From: DATHYU01 sp033722675 | GTDB lineage: Bacteria; Actinomycetota; Acidimicrobiia; Spongiisociales; UBA11373 | Reading direction: 5' to 3' | DNA: 5,199 nucleotides | Assembly: GCA_033722675.1 (NCBI GenBank) | Contig: JAWVYO010000144.1 | Coordinates: forward strand, 1 to 5,199 | Shown here: in pieces, positions 1 to 5,199 of the stretch | How positions within the stretch are numbered: position 1 is the first letter of the stretch | Layout: the number at the start of each line of letters is the position of its first letter | Made by a program: the position numbers and the translations under genes | The notes under the pieces: generated by a model | Seen by the model: the letters and a program-made list of their open reading frames with translations, nothing else | Databases searched by the model: none | What the model was told of the DNA's origin: nothing

Positions 1-23
1 AGATGGCGGGGGGTAGTGGCCCG

Positions 24-300
24 CAGCGCCCACACCCAGTGGGGGCGGTGGCGTTCCTCCGGGTCGGTAGCCGCTCCTGCTTCTTTGCTGGGCGCGCGGG
101 CCCGAAGGGCGAAGGTTCGAGTCCCTCAGCGCCCACACCCTGAGCGGACGGTGGCGTTCGTCTGTGTCGTACCCTCCGGTTGTTCGTCGGGGCCGGCGCG
201 GGTGCCAAGGGCGAAGGCTCGAGTCCCTCAGCGCCCACGCCTGAGCGGACGGCGGCGTTCGTCCGGGTTGCTGGTCGGGTCCGGGACCGAAGGGTGAGCG
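24..300. repeat. Diverged tandem repeat, ~102-base period, with tRNA-3'-end-like core
   Basis: Two nearly identical segments lie at 105-162 and 207-263, differing by three substitutions and one missing base. An earlier partial copy at 24-59 matches the second half of the unit (31 of 36 positions against 127-162). A shortened remnant of the unit's beginning lies at about 280-300. The period is 102-103 bases for the first copies, then about 83. Each core contains a T-loop-like GGTTCGAGTCC (114-124; GGCTCGAGTCC at 216-226) followed by CAGCGCCCA, which reads like a tRNA T-arm and 3' acceptor strand with discriminator A. No matching complete tRNA 5' half is visible. The T-stem has one mismatch in the better copy and no CCA follows. 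The repeats are therefore tRNA-tail-like remnants or an unrelated intergenic repeat, not tRNA genes. Nothing else was recognised in 1-320 apart from the ribosome binding site of the next gene. Confidence 0.7.
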
Positions 301-303
301 ATG

Positions 304-317
304 AGGAGGGAGGGGAG
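304..317 (+). promoter_or_regulatory. Purine-rich ribosome binding site deciding the start at 321
   Basis: AGGAGG at 304-309 is followed by a second purine run, AGGGGAG, at 311-317. The spacer to GTG 321 is 11 bases from the first and 3 bases from the second. The ATG at 333 would lie 23 bases from AGGAGG, which is too far, and the in-frame GTG at 294 has no comparable motif in front. This favours GTG 321. Confidence 0.55.
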
Positions 318-320
318 AGC

Positions 321-635
321 GTGCACGGCTCGATGAATGACACCAAGTGGGATGAGCTTCGTCTTGCGATGTACGCGATCCGACCGGCTCCGAAGTGGCG
401 GACCAAGGACGTCCACTCCGGTTTCACCAGCCCCTGGGATGGCGAGTGGTACTACCACTTCCGCGACGGAGGCTATGACTCGATCGAGTTCGTCGAGATC
501 CGCGCGGAAGACCCACAGCACCTCGACAGCATCGTGGCTTCGCTCCGGGCGATCCACGTTCCGGGCGTGATCGAGGGCGACGTCGTGACGGTCTACGGCC
601 ACATCGAACCCGGCGAGGCCGTCGACTGGATCTAG
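321..635 (+). CDS. Small uncharacterised protein, DUF6678-like
   Basis: From GTG 321 the gene encodes 104 residues and ends in TAG. The protein is acidic and soluble-looking, with no signal peptide, membrane segment or cysteine. It opens with a helix-like stretch containing NDTKWDELRLAMYAI (residues 6-20), then PKWRTKD (24-30), an aromatic WDGEWYYHF core (39-47), a YDSIEFVEI strand (52-60), a likely helix around residues 64-78 and a C-terminal strand ending at W103-I104. From memory, this order (TKW..LR.AM, then P.WR.K, then WDGEW.YHF, then SIE..EI) resembles small proteins annotated DUF6678. No enzymatic motif is visible and the function is unknown. Small alpha/beta proteins of this kind can be immunity or adaptor proteins, but no toxin gene is nearby. 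The frame stays open upstream to an ATG at 180, but that extension translates the intergenic repeat and is rejected; ATG 333 is a second possible start. The gene lies 102 bases before the lipoprotein gene, so it is probably not tightly coupled to it. Confidence 0.75.
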   Translation: MHGSMNDTKWDELRLAMYAIRPAPKWRTKDVHSGFTSPWDGEWYYHFRDGGYDSIEFVEIRAEDPQHLDSIVASLRAIHVPGVIEGDVVTVYGHIEPGEAVDWI

Positions 636-668
636 ACCCAGGACGTCGGAGCGCATCCACAGCTCTGA

Positions 669-685
669 CCCGCACCGTATGCGGG
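669..685 (+). terminator. Short GC hairpin after the small gene
   Basis: CCCGCA (669-674) and TGCGGG (680-685) form a perfect 6-base-pair stem around a 5-base loop, 33 bases after the stop codon at 635. No T-run follows, so it is at best a weak or factor-assisted terminator. It also lies just upstream of the putative -10 box at 703-708 and could instead be regulatory or chance. Confidence 0.25.
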
Positions 686-702
686 GCAGCCACAGCCTTC
701 GG

Positions 703-708
703 TAGGGT
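703..708 (+). promoter_or_regulatory. Possible -10 box (TAGGGT) for the peptidoglycan-binding lipoprotein gene
   Basis: TAGGGT fits the TAnnnT pattern common for actinobacterial housekeeping promoters. It would place a transcript start around 715, giving a short leader that contains the ribosome binding site. No good -35 hexamer is visible 16-18 bases upstream, so the call rests on the hexamer and its position. Confidence 0.35.
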
Positions 709-725
709 TCCCCTCCGTCGAGTCC

Positions 726-733
726 AGGAGGAG
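726..733 (+). promoter_or_regulatory. Strong Shine-Dalgarno sequence for GTG 738
   Basis: AGGAGGAG lies in front of the GTG with a 6-base gap after AGGAGG. It fixes the start exactly where a lipoprotein signal peptide (VKRLVIAFALVATAC) begins. Confidence 0.85.
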
Positions 734-737
734 TGTC

Positions 738-2006
738 GTGAAGCGGCTGGTCATCGCATTCGCCCTCGTCGCAACGGCGTGCGGGGGTGGAGACGACGAG
801 GCGACCGATCCGTCGGTCACGACGACGGCCACGGCTGTCACGACGACGACCCTGACAGCCACCACGACGACGACCGACGACACACCGGTCGCCTCGCGTG
901 CGGCGCTGCTCGAGTCGGGTGACGAAGGTCCCAGGGTCCGGGCCCTCCAGTACCTCCTCGGATGTGGCGGCTGGGGGGAGGTCGTCGTGGACGGCATCTA
1001 CGGTCCGCAGACCGCCGCCGCCGTGTCGGCGTTCCAGGACTACGCCGGGAGGGAGGCCACCGGTGCCGCCGACGAGGCCCTGATCCGTGACTCGACCGGA
1101 ACCGTGCTCGGCGACTCGTGTCTCCCGATCCCCGTCGACCTCGCAGGTTCGGCCCGGGTCACGGTCGGCTACTTCGCCGGCGGCGGCATGGAGACCATCG
1201 GACACAGCGTCGATGTCACCGAAGGCCAGACCCTGACCGTCGCCGTCGACGGCGACGTCGCGGTCTCCGTCGTCGACGACGCCGGAGCCGAGCTCGCCGC
1301 CACCGGGGACGCTTACGCCGTCGCCTCAACGGGCCAGGTCGTGGTGCTCGTCGACGGCCCTGCGGACGCGGTGGTCCCCTACGCCGTGACGATCCGGTTG
1401 GCATCGGCCGGTGAAGCCGCCCCGGCCTCGGTGGTCGACCTGCGTGAGGACGGCCTCGTCCTCCAGGGCGACGGCGGCGAGACCGTCGTCGAGTTCGGCG
1501 ACGACCCCGAGGCGGTGCTGGACGCCGTGCTCGGTGCGGTCGGTCTCGACGACCCCGAGTTCGACACCGGCTGGCAGCCCGCGGGCGGCATCGACGAGGA
1601 GATCCTGTGCCGGGCGGGCGCCACCGAGGTCCGCTGGGTGGGGATCTGGACGTTCGACCTGATCTTCTGGGACGCCGTGACCTCGTTCGCCCCGGGCGGC
1701 GGGCGCCACTGGACCGCCTACAGCTTCAACACCGACGTGGGAGTGGCGGACCGCCCCCCGAACGTGCCGGAGGTGGCCACCGCACAGGGCGTGGTACTCG
1801 GTGACGGCGAGGAGGAGCTCGTCGCCGCCGGGGGCGAGATCGAGGGTCTGTCGTTCGTCCTCGAGGATCCCGCCGGCGACGACCTGCTCGGCGGCGACCT
1901 CCACGACGAGGGCGGCTACGGACCGGTCGGAACCGTCGCCTCGATCGAGGGTGGGGTCTGGTGCGACTCCTACGACACCGGAGGTCTCGAGGCCTTCAAG
2001 CCGTAG
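738..2006 (+). CDS. Peptidoglycan-binding lipoprotein with PPC-like domain
   Basis: This is a complete gene of 422 residues starting with GTG. Residues 1-14 form a lipoprotein signal peptide (K2, R3, then a hydrophobic core) ending in VATA before C15, followed by GGGDDE; C15 should be lipidated and anchor the protein outside the membrane. Residues 27-46 are a Thr-rich linker, typical of a flexible spacer through the wall. Residues about 58-117 match a PG_binding_1 domain: GPRVRALQYLL, VDGIYGPQTAAAVSAFQ, then a short helix. Residues about 132-222 resemble a PPC-type beta sandwich (HSVDVTEGQTLTVAVDGD, a VSVVDDAG turn, a closing PYAVTIRL strand). Residues about 235-422 form a C-terminal domain with conserved-looking tryptophans (W279, W300, W304, W311, W325), C291 and C409. 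I know similar segments from secreted actinobacterial proteins but cannot name the family. C76/C128 and C291/C409 could be disulfide pairs. No catalytic motif is seen, so it is probably a structural or sensor-like wall-binding protein. The domain calls are firm for the signal and PG_binding_1, and moderate for PPC. Confidence 0.93.
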   Translation: MKRLVIAFALVATACGGGDDEATDPSVTTTATAVTTTTLTATTTTTDDTPVASRAALLESGDEGPRVRALQYLLGCGGWGEVVVDGIYGPQTAAAVSAFQDYAGREATGAADEALIRDSTGTVLGDSCLPIPVDLAGSARVTVGYFAGGGMETIGHSVDVTEGQTLTVAVDGDVAVSVVDDAGAELAATGDAYAVASTGQVVVLVDGPADAVVPYAVTIRLASAGEAAPASVVDLREDGLVLQGDGGETVVEFGDDPEAVLDAVLGAVGLDDPEFDTGWQPAGGIDEEILCRAGATEVRWVGIWTFDLIFWDAVTSFAPGGGRHWTAYSFNTDVGVADRPPNVPEVATAQGVVLGDGEEELVAAGGEIEGLSFVLEDPAGDDLLGGDLHDEGGYGPVGTVASIEGGVWCDSYDTGGLEAFKP

Positions 2007-2166
2007 GGCTCCGCCTCCCGGTGCACCTCCGCCATCCGAGGCCGGGACCGACCACCTCATCCGAAAGCTCCTGGCCTCCGCCCGGGCCGTCGACCATGCG
2101 CGGCCGCCCCGACCTCACGCCGAAAACGATCGTGCGCGTCCGATCCGCGGCCCGTGACGGTCGACC

Positions 2167-2182
2167 CTGAGGAACCCCTCAG
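2167..2182. other. Perfect 6-bp inverted repeat in the 222-base spacer
   Basis: CTGAGG (2167-2172) and CCTCAG (2177-2182) are exact inverted repeats around AACC. It lies 160 bases after the lipoprotein stop and about 31 bases upstream of the -10-like box at 2214. There is no T-tract, so an intrinsic terminator is unlikely. Its place just upstream of the putative promoter would suit a small operator, but a chance palindrome is possible. The rest of the 2007-2228 spacer shows no supported gene or strong terminator. Confidence 0.3.
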
Positions 2183-2213
2183 CATCCGTCGGCGACGATC
2201 GGGTGATCTGGTC

Positions 2214-2219
2214 TAATCT
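2214..2219 (+). promoter_or_regulatory. Possible -10 box (TAATCT) giving a near-leaderless transcript
   Basis: TAATCT fits TAnnnT and sits in an otherwise G/C-rich stretch, ending 9 bases before ATG 2229. Transcription would begin about 2226-2229, at or almost at the start codon. No Shine-Dalgarno sequence precedes ATG 2229, which agrees with leaderless translation, common in actinobacteria. A convincing -35 element is lacking. Confidence 0.45.
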
Positions 2220-2228
2220 TCCACCGCC

Positions 2229-5199
2229 ATGGGATCGACCGTCGTGCGCCGACTCGGATTGCTCGCCCTCTTCGTGCTCGTCGTGTCGGCGTGCTCCGAC
2301 GACGTCGACGACGCCGGTGCGGGACTCGGCGACCTCCCGGCGAGCAGGAGCGCCGCCGGTGCCTTCCGGGTCGAGGCCGTGGACGACCGGGTCGTCTTCG
2401 AGGGTGGCGACGAGCTCGTCATCGACGTCGTCGCGAACGACACCGTGCCGTTCGAGGGTTGGACGGTCGATGCGCTCGAGCCGAGTGTGGGCAGCCTGAA
2501 GGGAGGAGAGGGTACGCAGCAGGCCCTCGCAGACGCAGGCCTCGTCGCCTTCGTCCCGCCACCGCCCCACGTCGACTGGTCGGAGGCGACGCTGGAGTAT
2601 CGGATCCATGGGGGGGCGACGATCGAGGCCGCGACCGTCACGATCGTCAACCGGCCGCCGCTCGAGGCGCGCCCGGACCTCGTCTTCGTGGAGCCGCCGC
2701 CCGAACCGATCACCGTTCTCGACGCCGTCGACGACGTCGTCGTGGTGGAGGACGATCGCCCGATCGTCATCGACGTGCTCGCCAACGACGCGATTCCGGG
2801 TGGGCAGAGCCCCCGGGTCGAGGTTCGGTCGCCGAGCGTCGGGAGCTTCGGCTCTCATGAGTGGGGTTTCGGGCAGTTGCGCGAGACGGGCAGGATCCCA
2901 TTCATCGCTCCCGACCATCCCTGGACGGAGGCGACGTTCGAGTACACGGTGGATGCCGGGGGCCAGCGCGACACGGCGCGGGTCACGATCACCCAGCGAC
3001 CCCGGCTGCGGGCGAACCCGGATACCGTGACGATCGAGTACGACGGCGCCGTCCCGATCGAATCTCGCAACGTGTCCGAGGTCGTCATCCGGGTCCTCGA
3101 CAACGATGTCGGAGCCGACGGGCATGCGTTCTCCAGCTCCAACCCCGCCTCGCTCACGGACCCACCCGACGTCGGATCCGTCGAATGGGCTGGGAGCTTC
3201 TTCTCCTACCGACCGCCGGTCGACCCGGATCGACCGTCGACATCGTTCACCTACACGATCGAGGACGGCTCCGGGTCCACGGCGGTCGGGCGGGTGACGA
3301 TCGAGTTTCGCGACACGTCTGCCGGCCTGATCGTCGAAGACGACACCTTCGACGTGTTCCAACCCGGTGAGGTCCGCCTCGATCCGACCGTGAACGACAA
3401 CGGCGCCGCACGCCTCCTCGACGTGACCGCGCCGGACGACCTCGGGGTTCCGGTCGGCGAGATCACCGTGGAAAGTCATCAGGTCGTCTACCGGCCGTCG
3501 GACGAGATCTTCGAGCTCGCCCCCGTCTCCCTCCGATTCGCCTACACCGTCGAAGGCTTGCCCGACTCAGAGGTCCCTCCGGTGGGCGCCGGGCTCATCA
3601 CGGTTCGGGTCTGGCCCCGGACCGATCTGCCCCCCGAACCCGTGATGGAGACAGGACCAGCCCCCGTCGTGATCGACGTGCTCGCCAACGACCGCGGTCC
3701 GGACCGATCGTCGATCGTGCTCGGCGACTTCTTCGACCCGCCCGCCGGATCCTTCAGCCGGGAGGGCGACCGGTTCGTCTACCTGCCCGATTTCGAGAAC
3801 CGGCACGATGATGTCACGACGACGTTCACGTACTCGATCGAGGACGGCACGGACGCGCCGCCGGCCTTCGGTCGGGTGACGATCACCTTCGGCGACCCCG
3901 GGCCGGTGGACGCCGTCGACGACGCGGTGGAGGTCGTCGACGGGGAACTCGTGTACATCAACCCCCTGGACAACGACACGGCGGCGGTGCGCATCGTCGA
4001 GGTCGGGCCGCTCGACGCCGTCGGCCTGGGGGTCTACGACGCGTTCACGGGCGAGCAGCGTTTCGGCGAGGCGTTCGTGCAATCGCGAACGCAGATCGCC
4101 TATCGCGCCTCGCCCGAACTCCTCGATCGACCCGCGACCGACGTCCGGTTCACGTACACGGTCGCCGACGACGAGGGACACCTCGACACGGCGGTCGTCA
4201 CGGTCCGCGTGCGACCCGACCGGTTCCCGAAGCCGGTGGACGACCGGGCGACGGTCCTCGCCGGCGAACGCGTCCAGATCCGCGCGCTCGACAACGACGG
4301 CCGGGACGACCTGGAGATCGTCGGTGTCGGGACACCGCCGGAGGGACAGGCGGGCTTCACCCAGGAGTGGATCGAGTACGAGGCCCCCGCGAACGCGCAG
4401 TCGGGCACCGTCAGCATCCCCTACACGGTCCGGGTTCGCGACCGGTACGGCTTCGACGACGCCGAGCCGAAGACCGCGACGGCGACGGTCCTCGTCCGGA
4501 TCGACCGGCTTCCGGTCGCCGAGCCCGACGAGGTGCAGATCAACGCCGGCGAGGTGGTGCTCGTCGACGTCCTCGCCAACGATTCGGATCCGGACGGTCA
4601 GACCCTCGTGCTCGAGGGCGTGCGCACGAATGAGGCGCCGTTCACGGCCCGCATCGCCGACGACCTCCGCCACGTGGAGATCCAGGCGTCCGAGTTCCAC
4701 GGGGCGTACGGGCAGCGGCACCAGTTGGAGTATCTCGTGTCCGACGGCGGCCGACGCACCGGGGCCGTCCGTGCCGTCACCGGGAGTGTGGCCGTCACGC
4801 TGAACGGCGTCATCGCCATCGACGACCGGGCGGTCGTGAAGCGGGGGGAGAGCGTGACCGTCGACGTGGTGGCGAACGACACCGACCCCGAGGGCGACGC
4901 CTTCACGGTGACGGCCGTCGACGCCCCGGCGACGATCGCCGGGCCCGGCGCGATCTCCTACGCCGCACCCGCCGAGGGAGCGCCGTGCTCCGACCACGTC
5001 GTCTACACGATCACCGACGCGAGGGGGGCGACCTCGCGCACGTACGTGTACGTGGACGTCACCGACGCGGTCGTGGCGCCGACGCTGCGGGGCGGGTCGG
5101 TCGAGGTCCCCGTCGACGCCGAGTACGACGTCATCGGGTCCTACGGGGCGACCGGCGGGTGCGGCTGGGACGACGCAGTCCACCGGATCACCGGCGGGA
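2229..5199 (+). CDS. Giant tandem Ig/cadherin-like (Big_9/VCBS-type) repeat lipoprotein, 3'-truncated by window
   Basis: One frame runs from ATG 2229 to the window edge without a stop: 990 residues are visible and the gene continues. Residues 1-21 are a lipoprotein signal peptide (R7 R8, hydrophobic core, VVSA) followed by C22, the predicted lipidated cysteine, and an acidic SDDVDD stretch. Residues 48-945 form nine domains of about 85-100 residues. Each has an A-x-DD or related opening, an IDVLAND-type motif, a middle strand ending in Y-x-P or similar, an FTYTVxD-type strand and a closing VTV strand. This is the established pattern of Big_9/cadherin-like bacterial Ig domains, which form rod-like surface proteins. 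Residues 946-990 begin a further segment containing C978. An alternative start is GTG 2244, which would give a compact signal peptide beginning V-R-R. The protein is very rich in Asp, Glu and Val. No enzymatic domain is visible; the role is probably a surface stalk or adhesin (inference), and any functional head must lie beyond the window. It is separated from the upstream lipoprotein gene by 222 bases and has its own promoter-like box. Confidence 0.93.
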   Translation, partial: MGSTVVRRLGLLALFVLVVSACSDDVDDAGAGLGDLPASRSAAGAFRVEAVDDRVVFEGGDELVIDVVANDTVPFEGWTVDALEPSVGSLKGGEGTQQALADAGLVAFVPPPPHVDWSEATLEYRIHGGATIEAATVTIVNRPPLEARPDLVFVEPPPEPITVLDAVDDVVVVEDDRPIVIDVLANDAIPGGQSPRVEVRSPSVGSFGSHEWGFGQLRETGRIPFIAPDHPWTEATFEYTVDAGGQRDTARVTITQRPRLRANPDTVTIEYDGAVPIESRNVSEVVIRVLDNDVGADGHAFSSSNPASLTDPPDVGSVEWAGSFFSYRPPVDPDRPSTSFTYTIEDGSGSTAVGRVTIEFRDTSAGLIVEDDTFDVFQPGEVRLDPTVNDNGAARLLDVTAPDDLGVPVGEITVESHQVVYRPSDEIFELAPVSLRFAYTVEGLPDSEVPPVGAGLITVRVWPRTDLPPEPVMETGPAPVVIDVLANDRGPDRSSIVLGDFFDPPAGSFSREGDRFVYLPDFENRHDDVTTTFTYSIEDGTDAPPAFGRVTITFGDPGPVDAVDDAVEVVDGELVYINPLDNDTAAVRIVEVGPLDAVGLGVYDAFTGEQRFGEAFVQSRTQIAYRASPELLDRPATDVRFTYTVADDEGHLDTAVVTVRVRPDRFPKPVDDRATVLAGERVQIRALDNDGRDDLEIVGVGTPPEGQAGFTQEWIEYEAPANAQSGTVSIPYTVRVRDRYGFDDAEPKTATATVLVRIDRLPVAEPDEVQINAGEVVLVDVLANDSDPDGQTLVLEGVRTNEAPFTARIADDLRHVEIQASEFHGAYGQRHQLEYLVSDGGRRTGAVRAVTGSVAVTLNGVIAIDDRAVVKRGESVTVDVVANDTDPEGDAFTVTAVDAPATIAGPGAISYAAPAEGAPCSDHVVYTITDARGATSRTYVYVDVTDAVVAPTLRGGSVEVPVDAEYDVIGSYGATGGCGWDDAVHRITGG
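2769..2789 (+). repeat. 21-base exact direct repeat, copy in domain R2
   Basis: The codons for IDVLAND in R2 are identical in DNA to those in R5 (3672-3692), although the surrounding domain sequence has diverged. R1 (2421-2441) carries a close variant. The repeat lies inside the coding frame. Confidence 0.8.
3672..3692 (+). repeat. 21-base exact direct repeat, copy in domain R5
   Basis: This is the second exact copy of the IDVLAND-coding segment found at 2769-2789, about 900 bases downstream and in the same frame. Codon bias alone could produce this identity, since every codon is a preferred GC-rich one. Confidence 0.8.

Larger units (their letters stand above)
2370..5063 (+). repeat. Nine tandem Ig/cadherin-like domains encoded within the giant lipoprotein
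   Basis: Domain limits in residues (approximate): R1 48-141, R2 165-256, R3 262-360, R4 366-461, R5 472-554, R6 560-661, R7 668-757, R8 763-857, R9 862-945. The aligned Asn-Asp (or Asn-x-Asp-like) element ends at residues 71, 187, 293, 390, 488, 583, 690, 785 and 884, giving spacings of 95-116. Motif variants are IDVVAND (R1), IDVLAND (R2, R5), IRVLDND (R3), LDPTVND (R4), INPLDND (R6), IRALDND (R7), VDVLANDSDPDG (R8) and VDVVANDTDPEG (R9). The second landmark reads LEYRI, FEYTVD, FTYTIED, FAYTVE, FTYSIED, FTYTVADD, IPYTVRV, LEYLVSD and VVYTITD. The repeats have diverged well beyond recent duplication; only short motifs remain alike. Confidence 0.88.

Noticed and set aside
42..135. Possible complete class II-like tRNA
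   Set aside because: GGGCGGT at 42-48 could pair with 6 of 7 bases of AGCGCCC at 128-134, but no proper anticodon stem-loop could be drawn and the T-stem has a mismatch.
105..263. CRISPR-like array
   Set aside because: There are only two good copies, the repeat core is too long (57-58 bases), the intervals are partly homologous to each other, and no cas gene is present.
16..297. Plus-strand open frame of 93 codons over the repeat region
   Set aside because: It is Arg/Pro/Ser-rich and translates the tandem repeat; there is no convincing ribosome binding site or recognisable domain.
180..320. N-terminal extension of the small gene back to ATG 180
   Set aside because: The added residues come from the intergenic repeat and are low-complexity, while the good ribosome binding site lies at 304-317, just before GTG 321.
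228..1205. Long minus-strand open frame (325 codons)
   Set aside because: It runs antisense to two well-supported genes, has an Arg/Asp/Gly-rich composition typical of a mirror frame in GC-rich DNA, and shows no domain.
2096..2170. Possible 24-residue small protein in the spacer
   Set aside because: An ATG-to-stop run exists, but there is no ribosome binding site, and such short open frames are expected by chance at this GC content.
2115..3479. Minus-strand open frame of 454 codons
   Set aside because: It is antisense to the Ig-repeat gene; its length results from the periodic codon bias of that gene.
3567..5183. Minus-strand open frame of 538 codons
   Set aside because: It is also a mirror of the Ig-repeat gene, with Val/Asp/Arg/Gly low-complexity composition and no start signal.

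Overview
The window is very GC-rich DNA with strong G/C preference at third codon positions. It carries two lipoprotein genes of a kind common in secreted proteins of high-GC Gram-positive bacteria. This suggests an actinobacterium, possibly one of the environmental Acidimicrobiia-like lineages; the class is inference, because no rRNA, complete tRNA or housekeeping gene is present.

Layout. Bases 1-320 hold no convincing gene. They contain a diverged tandem repeat of about 102 bases whose most conserved part looks like the 3' end of a tRNA (T-arm plus acceptor strand). A small cytoplasmic protein gene follows (321-635), resembling the uncharacterised DUF6678-like family. Bases 636-737 hold a short hairpin, a possible -10 box and a strong ribosome binding site. 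Next is a complete gene (738-2006) for a 422-residue lipoprotein with a Thr-rich linker, a peptidoglycan-binding domain, a PPC-like beta domain and an unassigned C-terminal domain. A 222-base spacer (2007-2228) contains a perfect small inverted repeat and a -10-like box close to the next start codon. From 2229 to the window edge one uninterrupted frame encodes at least 990 residues of a giant lipoprotein made of nine tandem Ig/cadherin-like (Big_9/VCBS-type) domains; its 3' end lies outside the window.

How they may work together. All three genes are on the plus strand, but the spacers (102 and 222 bases) and separate start signals argue for individual transcription rather than a tight operon. 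The two lipoproteins are both predicted to be anchored on the outer face of the cytoplasmic membrane. One should grip the cell wall, and the other should project as a long stalk, plausibly for adhesion or surface display. That link is inference from architecture. No mobile element, CRISPR array, toxin-antitoxin pair or defence system is visible. The least explained parts are the tRNA-tail-like repeats, the degenerate domain array and the small DUF-like protein.
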